Positions 16,969-25,365 of a stretch of DNA of 64,000 nucleotides are shown one piece after another. The stretch is from NCBI GenBank assembly GCA_021795965.1, contig JAJYOU010000005.1:32394-96393 (forward strand). Reading direction: 5' to 3'. How positions within the stretch are numbered: position 1 is the stretch's first letter; every line of letters begins with the position of its first letter. Both the position numbers and the translations under genes were made by a program. Under the pieces are notes generated by a model, which worked only from the letters and a program-made list of their open reading frames with translations, ran no database searches and was not told the origin of the DNA. Origin of the DNA: Chloroflexota bacterium (GTDB lineage Bacteria > Chloroflexota > Anaerolineae > Anaerolineales > Villigracilaceae).

Positions 16969-17813
16969 CACGGATAGGAAGCTCTCCCTCAGCAATTGCA
17001 AACACCTGTCTTTTTTGACGGGTGTTTTGATTAATGAATTTCGATCGGGCAGCGAACTGCAGCAGGGCCAGGTGAAAAAAAGTGAAATAGTAACGACTCG
17101 CAAAGCGCTTTTTAGGGTAAAGCGTTACTTCAGATGGTTGACAAGTCACTCCCCTTTCACTAACCTCAATAAGATAACCCAAAGCCAAAATCATAAAGCG
17201 GATTTTCCGAATCATTTGGAACGTCCGCTTTTTTGTTCCGCACAGCTTCCATGGTCGTAGGCAGACTGCTGTGTCGCTAGCACCGTAATCACCCAACACC
17301 TGTGGTGGCTACTTAAGTCATCCATCAGGTCTTTTGGAATATACACACAGCCGGAATGGGGAAATGGAGTTGGGCTTTCCTCTTGAATAACCCCAAAAAT
17401 AAATGTAAGATTAAAATGTATTTGAAGATCTTTCGCTTGCTGGGTGGGTCGATCACATAGGCTCAACAGACCCGGCAAAAGATAGTCACATAGCAGTGAA
17501 ACTGGTCTTCCAGACCGCGGATAGTAATTTTTTGGGCATTTTTTAATAACCAAGCACACCGAAAAACATTCATATTTCAGGAAAAATTATTACATCGAAC
17601 TTTTGGCGTCAGCCATCCAGGTGGGGCTCTGGATGCGGTGATGTCTGAAAGCCTGATTAAAAGTTGTTCCAAAGTATGGTTACCTGAATTGCCTCAAAGT
17701 TGTTTCATGGGCTCCCTTTTTCAAAATGTCGGGCGGTGAATTTTGCCAGTCTGTTGAAGTGATCATCCTGATAGATTTGTGACCCTCAGAACTGAAAAAC
17801 AAAGGAGAATACC
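16969..17813. other. 845-bp stretch with no recognisable gene
   Basis: Frames of 60-125 codons occur on both strands (for instance minus 17212-17559), but none shows a family motif, a ribosome site or believable composition. A terminator-like hairpin sits at its left end. The promoter of the secreted nuclease must lie at the right end, but no clear boxes were found. It may hold remnants too decayed to recognise. Confidence 0.5.
17000..17028 (+). terminator. terminator after the MDR-DoxX operon
   Basis: An 11-bp inverted repeat with one mismatch, AAACACCTGTC (17000-17010) and GACGGGTGTTT (17017-17027), has a T6 loop and a short T run after it. It lies 32 bp past the stop of the 72-aa gene. 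Confidence 0.6.
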
Positions 17814-20800
17814 GTGAGTAAACATTTGGCCAAGGTTTTTTCGCTAGCACTTATTTTTGCCCTAATGTTAAATCTGCTGCCCGCCCAGGTGCAGCGAGCC
17901 GGGGCAATTACGACTTCCATTGTCATCAGCCAGGTCTACGGCGGCGGTGGGAACACCGGCGCTCCCTATCAGCAGGATTACATTGTTTTATATAATCCTG
18001 GCACAGCCGCAGTGGATCTTTCGACCTGGTCAGTCCAATATGCTTCATCGGGTGGATCAACCTGGACCAATAAAACAAATTTAAGCGGCACCATCCAGCC
18101 AGGTCAATATTTTTTGGTTGCAGAAGCGCCTGGCACCAGTTGCATCAATGGAACCCCCTGTGGCAGCCCATTGCCCACGCCTGATGTAACCGGAACGATT
18201 TTCATGAGTGGATCTTCCGGAAAGGTCGCCCTGGTTTACAATCAAGATCTCCTTGCTTGCGGGTCAAGTTGTGCTGGAAATATCTATGTGCGTGATTTTG
18301 TTGGTTTTGGAGCTGCCAATGATTCCGAAGGCTCTCCAACGCCTGTGTTATCCAATACCACGGCTGCCATCAGGAACAACTCAGGTTGTACTGATACCAA
18401 TAATAACCTGAGCGATTTTACGGTTGCTGCCCCAGCCCCGCTCAATTCCGCATCACCAACCCATAGCTGCACCAGTCCCACCAATCCAAGCGGGACCGGT
18501 CTAGCCTCTCCGAATTCCCTTTTCCCCGGCGATTCCAGCCAGCTGACTGTCGCTGTCACCCCGGGAACCAATCCGGCCACCACCGGGCATACAGTAACCT
18601 GTGATCTCTTACCAATTGGCGGCTCTGCCAGCCAGACTTTCTTCGATGATGGCACCACAGGTGGGGATGTCACCGCCGGCGATAACATTTTCTCCTTTGC
18701 AGCAGTGGTTGCAGGAAATACGACTGCCGGTGCAAAGAGCCTTGCCTGTACAATCGGCGATAATGAAAGCCGACCCGGCAGCGCGACCATCGGGTTGACC
18801 ATTCAAGTCATTCTTCCGATCGGTACCATCAACGGAGCTGTCCTCGATTCGGATAACGGGACGACACACCGCTCACCTTATGCCCCGCCCAGCGGCAACG
18901 GCTCCAGCACGACCATGGTCACCGTTCAAGGCGTGATTTACGAAAAGACGCTTCAAGCGATCAAGAACAGCACCAATACCTATAAAGGCTTTTTCCTCCA
19001 GAACACTGCCGCCAGCGCAGATGCCGATCCAAACACCTCCGACGGAATATTTGTCTATATGGGCACCTACGCCAGCCTGATTGGAGGCTACGTCCCTGCA
19101 GTAGGCGATGAAGTCATCATCACTGCCAAAGTCAGCGAATATTACAACATGACCGAACTGACCTCGGCAAAGCTGGCAAAACCCGTCGTGCGCAGCGGCG
19201 TGGATCTCGATGCTGAGCTGGCTCCTTTCATGGCGAACCCGGCAGCCGACCTGGGGGATGCCAACCGTTTTTGGGAACGGCACCAGGGCATGCGCGGGCA
19301 GATCCCAAGCAACAGCATCGTCCTCGGCGGACGCAACGTTTTCAACCCGGCAGATGCCGAAGTCTGGGTGGCGAGCCCAGACAGCACGATTGCAAACCGC
19401 GTCGACCCTTACACGCGCCGGGCTTTCCGGGATGCCCACCCGCTTGATGACAACTATGATGCAAGCAACTGGGATGGAAACGGGTACCGGATCCTGATGG
19501 GCAGCCTGGGCATCAAGGCAACCGAAAATAATGGCAGTGCGCTTATCGCGCCGGCACGCACCTTCGATACCGTGACGAATTCACCGGTTGGCGGGGTTAA
19601 CTATACTTACAACAAGTACCGGATCGAAATCACCGGCCAACCCACCTTCAGTGAGGGTGTTGATCCTGCTGCCAACAATCCGCCACAGGAATTCGACCGC
19701 AGCTTCGCCTACAGCATTGTTGACTACAACCTGGAAAACCTGTATGACTACCGCAACAACCCCTTCTCGGGCTGCGATTTTACCGGTGACTCGGGTTGCC
19801 CCAAGGTTTATCCGTTCCTGGCGGGTATCACCCCTCCGTATGATTATGTTCCTGCCAGTGAAGCCGCTTACCAGGCTCGCTTGAACGACATTGCCCTGCA
19901 AATCATCAATGACCTGCACAGCCCGGATATCCTCATGGCGCAGGAAGTTGAAAACCAGGATATTTGCAGCCTCAGCGGAGCAGAGCTCGTCTGCGGTACC
20001 ACTGAAAACGCCGATGGCAAACCAGATGTCCTGCAGGACCTGGCGCTCAAGATCGCTGCCGATGGCGGTCCATCATATGATGCTGCCTTCGATCCTGACA
20101 GTTCAGACCTGCGCGGCATTGCGCCCGCCTTCATGTTCCGCACCGACCGGGTGGAGCTCGTTCCCCCTGCAGGTGATCCTCTGCTGGGCGGCGATCCCGC
20201 CATTGCGTACCCGGGTGCGGCTGCTCCAGAAAATGCCGAGGTATCGAACCCCAAAACCCTGAATGCGGTGGTTTCCCTGCCAGGCGGGGTGTCTGCCTGT
20301 GAATCTGCCTATGTTTTCCCGCGCGCTCCAGATATTGGTCTCTTTAGAATTTACAGCACAGGCATTGGGCTGGGCAGCTACCGTGATATTTATGTGATCA
20401 ATAACCACTTCAAGAGCGGTCCCGATTCCTGCATTGAACATCGCACCGAGCAGGCAAAATACAACGCTGCCATCATTGCATTCCTGCAGGCTGCGAAACC
20501 GAACGCGCGCATTGTGATGGGCGGCGATTTGAACGTGTACCCTCGCCCGGATGACATTTCCTATGGTGCCAGCGACCAACTTGGTCCACTCTATGACGCG
20601 AGCCTTGGTTTGAAAAATTTGTGGGAAGTTTTGTTGAACCACGCTCCTCAATCTGCCTACAGCTATGTCTATGTGGGAATGGCGCAGACGCTCGATCAGA
20701 TGTTTGTCAGCCAATCCATGTTGTCTGATCTTCGGCAGTTCCGCATTGCGCATATTAACAGCGATTTCTCGGCTGATTATCCGGATGATGTCGCCCGTGG

Positions 20801-21254
20801 AACAAGCGACCACGATCCAAACGTAGCAGTCTTTGGGATCAATTTCACCGGATTCTTCCCGCCCGTGGCTGACCCGCCTGCCATCAATATGGCGAACGCC
20901 GGCAGCGCCATTTCGGTCAAGTTCAGCGTGGGTACTGACTGGGGTCTGAACATTTTTGCGAATGGATTCCCACAATCCGTCCAGATCAATTGCACCACTG
21001 GTGCAGTATTGGGCGCTCCTGTTTCGATGGGAAAGTGGAGCCAGCAGTCAGTGTTGGGATTAAAGAGTGTTCGAAAGGTTCTCCCGGGCGTCCCTGCTTC
21101 GATCATAAATTCGGGTGGCAACAGATTTTCCTTGACGGACGGTCTGTACAATTTCATTTGGAGAACAAACAAAGCCTGGGCTGGCACCTGCCGCCAATTG
21201 ATCGTCATGCTGGTGGACGGAACGGTGCAAACCGCAAACTTCAAGTTTAGATAA
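17814..21254 (+). CDS. secreted multidomain endonuclease/exonuclease/phosphatase-family nuclease with PxKF-like tail
   Basis: A 1146-aa exported protein with a GTG start behind AAAGGAG. A signal peptide ends near AGA (about residue 32). A lamin-tail-like beta domain (TSIVISQVYGGGG to about 185) is followed by an Ig-like region (about 220-335, FPGDSSQLTVAVTPG) and an OB-like region (about 350-450). The EEP nuclease domain spans about 630-1010: a catalytic Glu in MAQEVENQD, NNHFKSGPDSC, IVMGGDLNVYPRPDD and the final TSDHDPNVAVFG. The last 125 residues resemble the C-terminal PxKF domain of Chloroflexota secreted proteins (AISVKFSVGTDWGLNIF). The architecture is that of ExeM/NucH extracellular nucleases, which degrade environmental DNA for nutrients or biofilm release. 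It is monocistronic, with a terminator 25 bp after the stop. Confidence 0.9.
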   Translation: MSKHLAKVFSLALIFALMLNLLPAQVQRAGAITTSIVISQVYGGGGNTGAPYQQDYIVLYNPGTAAVDLSTWSVQYASSGGSTWTNKTNLSGTIQPGQYFLVAEAPGTSCINGTPCGSPLPTPDVTGTIFMSGSSGKVALVYNQDLLACGSSCAGNIYVRDFVGFGAANDSEGSPTPVLSNTTAAIRNNSGCTDTNNNLSDFTVAAPAPLNSASPTHSCTSPTNPSGTGLASPNSLFPGDSSQLTVAVTPGTNPATTGHTVTCDLLPIGGSASQTFFDDGTTGGDVTAGDNIFSFAAVVAGNTTAGAKSLACTIGDNESRPGSATIGLTIQVILPIGTINGAVLDSDNGTTHRSPYAPPSGNGSSTTMVTVQGVIYEKTLQAIKNSTNTYKGFFLQNTAASADADPNTSDGIFVYMGTYASLIGGYVPAVGDEVIITAKVSEYYNMTELTSAKLAKPVVRSGVDLDAELAPFMANPAADLGDANRFWERHQGMRGQIPSNSIVLGGRNVFNPADAEVWVASPDSTIANRVDPYTRRAFRDAHPLDDNYDASNWDGNGYRILMGSLGIKATENNGSALIAPARTFDTVTNSPVGGVNYTYNKYRIEITGQPTFSEGVDPAANNPPQEFDRSFAYSIVDYNLENLYDYRNNPFSGCDFTGDSGCPKVYPFLAGITPPYDYVPASEAAYQARLNDIALQIINDLHSPDILMAQEVENQDICSLSGAELVCGTTENADGKPDVLQDLALKIAADGGPSYDAAFDPDSSDLRGIAPAFMFRTDRVELVPPAGDPLLGGDPAIAYPGAAAPENAEVSNPKTLNAVVSLPGGVSACESAYVFPRAPDIGLFRIYSTGIGLGSYRDIYVINNHFKSGPDSCIEHRTEQAKYNAAIIAFLQAAKPNARIVMGGDLNVYPRPDDISYGASDQLGPLYDASLGLKNLWEVLLNHAPQSAYSYVYVGMAQTLDQMFVSQSMLSDLRQFRIAHINSDFSADYPDDVARGTSDHDPNVAVFGINFTGFFPPVADPPAINMANAGSAISVKFSVGTDWGLNIFANGFPQSVQINCTTGAVLGAPVSMGKWSQQSVLGLKSVRKVLPGVPASIINSGGNRFSLTDGLYNFIWRTNKAWAGTCRQLIVMLVDGTVQTANFKFR

Positions 21255-21278
21255 ACCAGAATCAACTTACCAACACAG

Positions 21279-21304
21279 CAGCCGCTCTCAAATGAGGGCG
21301 GCTG
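21279..21304 (+). terminator. terminator after the secreted nuclease
   Basis: CAGCCGCTCTC (21279-21289) pairs with GAGGGCGGCTG (21294-21304) with one mismatch and an AAAT loop. It starts 25 bp after the nuclease stop. The T run behind it is poor, so termination efficiency is uncertain. Confidence 0.5.
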
Positions 21305-21336
21305 TTGACATATTTGGACATATTCGCTGGTTCCAC

Positions 21337-21666
21337 GGCGGGCAGAAATCCCTGCTGGAACTCACGGGTGATATCCAGCTCCCTATCCAATCCCTTCAGG
21401 TAAAGCTGCTGCAAATCGCGCAGATGTTTCATTTCGAGGAAGGAGGAGCTGCGCGCGTAGATCAGGGCTGGCTCGATAGGTTTGGGCAGCTAATCCTCTG
21501 CTCCCAGCTTGATCCCTCTCAAAACGCTTTTAAGATCATCATCTGAAATGAGAATTTCAGGTTTGAGCGTGGTTTATTCCAGGTATTCTCTTAACTTGTT
21601 GAAAAGCAAGTCCTCATCCACGGGCTTGGTCAGGTAATCCGTGCAACCTGCCATCCTGGCGTGGTC
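21337..21666 (-). pseudogene. decayed, internally deleted copy of the receiver-PP2C / receiver gene pair
   Basis: This stretch closely matches the intact pair at 25952-27484. Bases 21337-21546 correspond to about 26665-26876, inside the receiver-phosphatase gene. After a deletion of roughly 225 bp the match resumes, 21547-21666 with about 27101-27224, covering the junction and the C-terminus of the single-receiver gene. The minus-strand frame still reads AGCTDYLTKPVDEDLLFNKL and REYLE before a stop at 21574. The phosphatase part has no start, lost its receiver core and is not translatable as a whole. Confidence 0.85.
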
Positions 21667-21681
21667 ATCCTCCCCAAGTCC

Positions 21682-21798
21682 AACGCTGAGAGTAAACTGC
21701 TCCTGGTCCAAATGGCTGAAAGCCTCCCAAGTCAATTAACCGCTCGAGAACTGGCCCAAATCAAAGCCTGGATCGAGACCGGCGCGCTCGAAAAGTAA
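21682..21798 (+). pseudogene. orphan 3' end of a multiheme cytochrome gene
   Basis: The plus-strand frame ends SQLTARELAQIKAWIETGAL-EK followed by TAA. This parallels the end of the intact cytochrome at 25172 (ANLSAEELALVQQWIDAGAL-EK) over 38 codons. No haem motif or start is left. It abuts the receiver relic directly, so two pieces of the neighbouring cluster were joined here. Confidence 0.75.
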
Positions 21799-21913
21799 TT
21801 CCCCGGAAAAACAGCGCACCATTTTAGCTGGATGGCTCTCTTTAAAACTGCAAAGTTTTTTTTAAAGAAGGCAGAACATAAGCATATCTTTTTGTTTTTA
21901 GTTTGCGGTATTA

Positions 21914-21941
21914 TTCACAATAATTAGAATTGGGTTATAAT
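21914..21941 (+). promoter_or_regulatory. putative sigma70-type promoter
   Basis: TTCACA (21914-21919), 16 bp, then a perfect TATAAT (21936-21941). It would give a leader of about 200 nt before the cytochrome lipoprotein. Confidence 0.4.
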
Positions 21942-22001
21942 CAGATTAGGTGATATTTATCTTCAACTTGAATCATCCTGAGTTACCTTCATCATACTTA
22001 C

Positions 22002-22021
22002 TTCGTGATATTCATCACGAA
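22002..22021. promoter_or_regulatory. Crp/Fnr-family binding-site candidate
   Basis: TTCGTGAT-ATTC-ATCACGAA is a perfect 8-bp inverted repeat and contains GTGA-N6-TCAC, the core of Crp-type sites. Its centre (22011.5) lies about 41 bp before a start point implied by a weak -10 box TAATGT (22040-22045), the class II activator spacing. It is the best candidate for redox or catabolite control of the cytochrome genes. Confidence 0.55.
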
Positions 22022-22148
22022 AAAAAAAGGTATGATGAATAATGTTAATTTATGTCAAATCCATGCATTACAAGGAGGCACACTCACTTTATCTAATCAC
22101 TTGTAATTCCCAGAAAAGCTTTTAACCCAAAATAGGAGAATGTGAAAC

Positions 22149-23186
22149 ATGTCAACCAAAAAGATTCTTGTACTACTAGGCACGCTGATTCTGGCTGTTG
22201 CCGTTTTGTCCGCCTGTGGTGCCCAACCCGGCCCGGCTGGCCCCGCCGGTCCTGCTGGCCCTGCTGGTGTAGCTGGCCCGGCTGGCCCCGCCGGCGCGGA
22301 TGGTAAATCTTTATCAGCTGCTGATCTGTCCTGCACTACCTGCCACAATGACACCAACCTGATTTCAGGCAAGGAAGTCACTTGGGCAAGATCCGTGCAC
22401 GGCAGCGGTACCGCCAACGCTTATGCAGGTGGTCGCCCGGAATGCACCGGTTGTCACTCAAGCGCCGGTTTTAACGCCGCGATTGCTGCGGGTGTTCCCA
22501 ATTCAGATCCCCAGAAGACCGCCTCTGCGAATCCCGGCCGCATCGATTGCCGCGCCTGCCATAACATCCACAAAACCTATACCGGTGATGACTGGGCGCT
22601 GAAGACCGTTGCTCCGGTTAAACTGATTGCAGTTGATGGTACGACCTTTGATGGCGGGATGGGCAACCTTTGTGCCAGCTGCCACCAGCAGCGCACCGCC
22701 TTCCCAGCCGCTAAGGATGGCAAAGTCAGTGTCACCAGCACTCACTGGGGTGGTCACCATGGTCCAGAATCCGAGATGCTCCTCGGCGTTGGTGGTGCTG
22801 GCGGAGTTGTTGGTAAACCCGCTTCCCATGCCACGTTGGTGAAGGACACCTGCGTGGGCTGCCACCTCGGTGGCGCTGGCCCGGATGCCAACCACACCTT
22901 TACTCCAGTGGTTGCAACCTGCGTGGCCTGCCATGCCGATGCGAAGAGTCTGGATGTGAACGGCAAGCAGACCGAGATCAAGACCAAACTTGATACAGTC
23001 AAAGCCGCCCTGCAAGCCAAAAAACTGTTAGATAAAAACGGCGTCATAGTTGTCGGCGATTACCCCGAAGCTCAGGCAGCCGCCCTCTGGAACTACCTCC
23101 TCGTCGAAGAAGACAAGAGCGAAGGCGTCCATAACATGGCCTTTGCCAATGCCCTGCTCGATGCTGCTCTGGCAGCCCTGAAGTAA
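22149..23186 (+). CDS. hexaheme c-type cytochrome lipoprotein with collagen-like stalk
   Basis: A 345-aa exported lipoprotein: signal with VLSAC (lipid-accepting Cys23), then a collagen-like Gly-Pro-Ala run (about 27-50), then a haem domain. Six CXXCH motifs are present (CTTCH, CTGCH, CRACH, CASCH, CVGCH, CVACH), with further His residues able to act as distal ligands. The C-terminal 80 residues are a helical segment without haem. It should sit on the outer face of the membrane and carry electrons away from the quinol-side cytochrome encoded next. The Gly-X-Y stalk could hold it through the cell envelope. The terminal acceptor or catalytic activity cannot be deduced. Confidence 0.88.
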   Translation: MSTKKILVLLGTLILAVAVLSACGAQPGPAGPAGPAGPAGVAGPAGPAGADGKSLSAADLSCTTCHNDTNLISGKEVTWARSVHGSGTANAYAGGRPECTGCHSSAGFNAAIAAGVPNSDPQKTASANPGRIDCRACHNIHKTYTGDDWALKTVAPVKLIAVDGTTFDGGMGNLCASCHQQRTAFPAAKDGKVSVTSTHWGGHHGPESEMLLGVGGAGGVVGKPASHATLVKDTCVGCHLGGAGPDANHTFTPVVATCVACHADAKSLDVNGKQTEIKTKLDTVKAALQAKKLLDKNGVIVVGDYPEAQAAALWNYLLVEEDKSEGVHNMAFANALLDAALAALK

Positions 23187-23212
23187 ACTTCGAAAAGGTA
23201 CTGCAAGAAAAG

Positions 23213-23251
23213 GGCTGTCTAAAAAGAAAATTTTGTACTTTTTAGACAGCC
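23213..23251 (+). terminator. terminator after the hexaheme lipoprotein
   Basis: A perfect 14-bp inverted repeat (GGCTGTCTAAAAAG at 23213-23226, complement at 23238-23251) with an 11-nt loop lies 26 bp after the stop. The GGCTGTC edge also resembles insertion-sequence ends, see 23333-23370. Confidence 0.65.
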
Positions 23252-23332
23252 TAAAAATATAAAAAATATTAAGAAAAGCACTATTTTTTTTACCCACGAA
23301 TACCCATATAAATGGGCGTATAGTGGGAAAGG

Positions 23333-23370
23333 AACAGGGACTGTCCGATTTTTTTCGGACAGCCCCTGTT
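23333..23370. repeat. palindromic GGGGCTGTCCGA hairpin repeat
   Basis: A 16-bp inverted repeat with one mismatch (AACAGGGACTGTCCGA and TCGGACAGCCCCTGTT) surrounds a short T loop. The unit GGGGCTGTCCGAAAA recurs at 25191-25205 on the other side of the next gene. It may be a second terminator or a relic of insertion-sequence ends. Confidence 0.6.
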
Positions 23371-23398
23371 TTATCAGGCTCATGACCATATGTTACCA

Positions 23399-23426
23399 TT
23401 GAAATCGTGAAGAATAGCACTATATA
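23399..23426 (+). promoter_or_regulatory. putative promoter of the nine-heme cytochrome
   Basis: TTGAAA (23399-23404), 16 bp, TATATA (23421-23426), about 50 bp before the ATG at 23478, which has an AAAGGAGAAT ribosome site. Confidence 0.4.
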
Positions 23427-23477
23427 AAAGACCAAAACAGGCTACAATAAATTTATTAATGCCAAAGGAGAATAACC

Positions 23478-25172
23478 ATGAGCTTCAAGGAGCGTGTCAA
23501 CCGCTTTTTCTGGCCACCAGCCGGTTCACCGCGCTGGTTGTATGTTTTGCCGTATCTTGTGCTGGCGGTTCTGGGAGTAATGCTGATGGTTGGAAGCATT
23601 TACGGCTGGGATTACAGCAATTCCCCCAAGTTTTGCGGCACAACCTGTCACACCATGCCGCCGCAAAATGTGACTTATAAACTATCCCCTCATGCCAACG
23701 TCACCTGTGAAGAATGTCATATGGGCCGGGCATTTGTAGGCGACCTGTTTTTGAGAAAGTCTCAAGGTGTTAAGGAACTCTACTATACGGTTTTCTCACT
23801 CTACAAATATCCGATCTACGCCGAAGCCTTGCGACCAGCTCGAGATACTTGCGAACAATGCCATAAACCTGAAGCCTTTAAAGATGACAAACTGAAGACC
23901 ATCACCCACTTTCAGAATGACCCGGATAATACACCTTACAGCATTTACCTGGTTTTGAAAACTGGTGGCGGTGCCAAGCGGGATGGTCAGGGCAAAGGCA
24001 TCCACTGGCATATCGTCAATAAGGTTGAATATTACGAAACCGATCCACTCGGACAGAAAATTCCCTATGTGCGTGTGGTGAATGATGACGGTACAACCAC
24101 CGAATATACAGATGTGGAAACCGGGTTTGACCCCAAAACGATGGACCCGAAAAAACTGCGGACGATGGACTGTACTTCCTGCCACAATCGCGTTTCGCAC
24201 GATTTCAAGGCTCCGACTGATTCGATGGATGAAGCCATGGTCAAGAAGCTGATCGATCCATCCATCCCGGAGATCCACGCCAAGGGTGTGGAAGTTTTGA
24301 GTGTAGCCTACAGTACGCAAGCGGAAGGTTTACAAGCCATCGCCGGGCTGGAAAACTTCTACAAGAACGGCTACGCCGATTTCTATAACAAAAACACCAA
24401 ACTGGTCAAAGACGCCATAACTCAGATTCAAACGATTTACACCCAGACCGTCTTCCTGGATCAGAAAGTTAACTGGGAGACACACCCGAACAACATCGGA
24501 CATATTGAGTCTGCGGGTTGTTTTCGCTGCCACGATGGCAAACACCTGAATGCCAACAACGAAGCCATCCGCATGGAGTGTAACCTGTGCCACTCGATCC
24601 CGGTCGTGGCCAACCAGCAGGATTTCGTGACCAAGATCGAAATCAGCCGCGGACCAGAACCCGATTCTCACCGCAACCCGAACTGGATCAGCCTGCACAA
24701 CAAAGCTTTCGACCAAACCTGCGCGGTCTGCCACTCCACCCAGGACGCAGGTACCACCAAGAATACTTCCTTCTGTTCCAACAGCGCCTGTCACGGCTCA
24801 ACCTTCACCTATGCCGGGTTCGATGCGCCGAAACTGCGCGAAATTCTCCAGGCTCAATTGCCGAAGCCGACACCCACTCCCGTCGCCGCACCCGCTGCTG
24901 GAAACGCTCCAGCCAGTTACGCGGCGGTCGAGGCAATCTTTACGACCAAGTGTACTGTGTGCCATAATGCCACTGCGCTGACCGGCGACCTGGACCTGAG
25001 CAGCTACGCAGCAATCATGAAGGGCGGCAAGGATGGCCCGATCATCATCCCCAATGATTCAGCCAACAGTCTGCTGATCAAAATTCAAAGCGCCCAGCAC
25101 TTTGCCAACCTCTCAGCCGAAGAACTGGCGCTTGTCCAGCAATGGATTGACGCAGGAGCACTGGAAAAGTAA
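23478..25172 (+). CDS. membrane-anchored multiheme cytochrome c, NapC/NrfH-like N-terminus
   Basis: A 564-aa protein with one N-terminal membrane helix (about 22-42, YVLPYLVLAVLGVMLMVGSI) followed by haem domains. The first site, FCGTTCHTMPP, has three residues between the cysteines and the Met-Pro context of quinol-oxidising NapC/NrfH proteins. CX2CH sites are CEECH, CEQCH, CTSCH, CFRCH, CNLCH, CAVCH and CTVCH. CSNSACH is a CX4CH site, so nine haems are possible. After a Pro/Ala linker (about 455-475) the last haem lies in a monohaem domain ending QQWIDAGALEK. It probably takes electrons from menaquinol and passes them to soluble or lipoprotein cytochromes outside. Confidence 0.9.
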   Translation: MSFKERVNRFFWPPAGSPRWLYVLPYLVLAVLGVMLMVGSIYGWDYSNSPKFCGTTCHTMPPQNVTYKLSPHANVTCEECHMGRAFVGDLFLRKSQGVKELYYTVFSLYKYPIYAEALRPARDTCEQCHKPEAFKDDKLKTITHFQNDPDNTPYSIYLVLKTGGGAKRDGQGKGIHWHIVNKVEYYETDPLGQKIPYVRVVNDDGTTTEYTDVETGFDPKTMDPKKLRTMDCTSCHNRVSHDFKAPTDSMDEAMVKKLIDPSIPEIHAKGVEVLSVAYSTQAEGLQAIAGLENFYKNGYADFYNKNTKLVKDAITQIQTIYTQTVFLDQKVNWETHPNNIGHIESAGCFRCHDGKHLNANNEAIRMECNLCHSIPVVANQQDFVTKIEISRGPEPDSHRNPNWISLHNKAFDQTCAVCHSTQDAGTTKNTSFCSNSACHGSTFTYAGFDAPKLREILQAQLPKPTPTPVAAPAAGNAPASYAAVEAIFTTKCTVCHNATALTGDLDLSSYAAIMKGGKDGPIIIPNDSANSLLIKIQSAQHFANLSAEELALVQQWIDAGALEK

Positions 25173-25187
25173 AACCCTGTTTTAATA

Positions 25188-25224
25188 AAAGGGGCTGTCC
25201 GAAAAGTAATGGATAAGCCCCTTT
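25188..25224 (+). terminator. terminator after the nine-heme cytochrome
   Basis: AAAGGGGCT (25188-25196) pairs with AGCCCCTTT (25216-25224), with a further TCC/GGA inner pairing, 15 bp after the stop. It includes the GGGGCTGTCCGAAAA unit shared with 23351-23366. Confidence 0.65.
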
Positions 25225-25365
25225 ATAATTTAAAAGGGGAATGATTCTATTGGAATATGACCTTTAAAGTAAAATTTCCCTCCCATGTTCAAACCGAGCA
25301 TGATGAACCAGGTTGAGAGGGTTCGGCTCCTGCGGGCATGATTGTCAATTTATATCGCCTGGGAT

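Larger units (their letters stand above)
21799..22148. other. regulatory region of the cytochrome genes
   Basis: AT-rich and non-coding. It holds a possible upstream promoter (21914-21941), a Crp/Fnr-like palindrome (22002-22021) and an AATAGGAGAA ribosome site before the lipoprotein cytochrome. Confidence 0.6.

Noticed and set aside
17212..17559. A 115-codon minus-strand frame in the long gap
   Set aside because: Composition is unlike a folded protein, there is no ribosome site, and no motif is recognisable.
20103..20975. A 290-codon minus-strand frame inside the secreted nuclease gene
   Set aside because: It lies fully antisense to the conserved EEP nuclease domain, whose catalytic motifs are intact in the plus frame.
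22225..22300. Gly-Pro-Ala coding repeats as a possible DNA repeat element
   Set aside because: They are in frame within the lipoprotein and code for a collagen-like stalk, so a protein-level explanation is enough.
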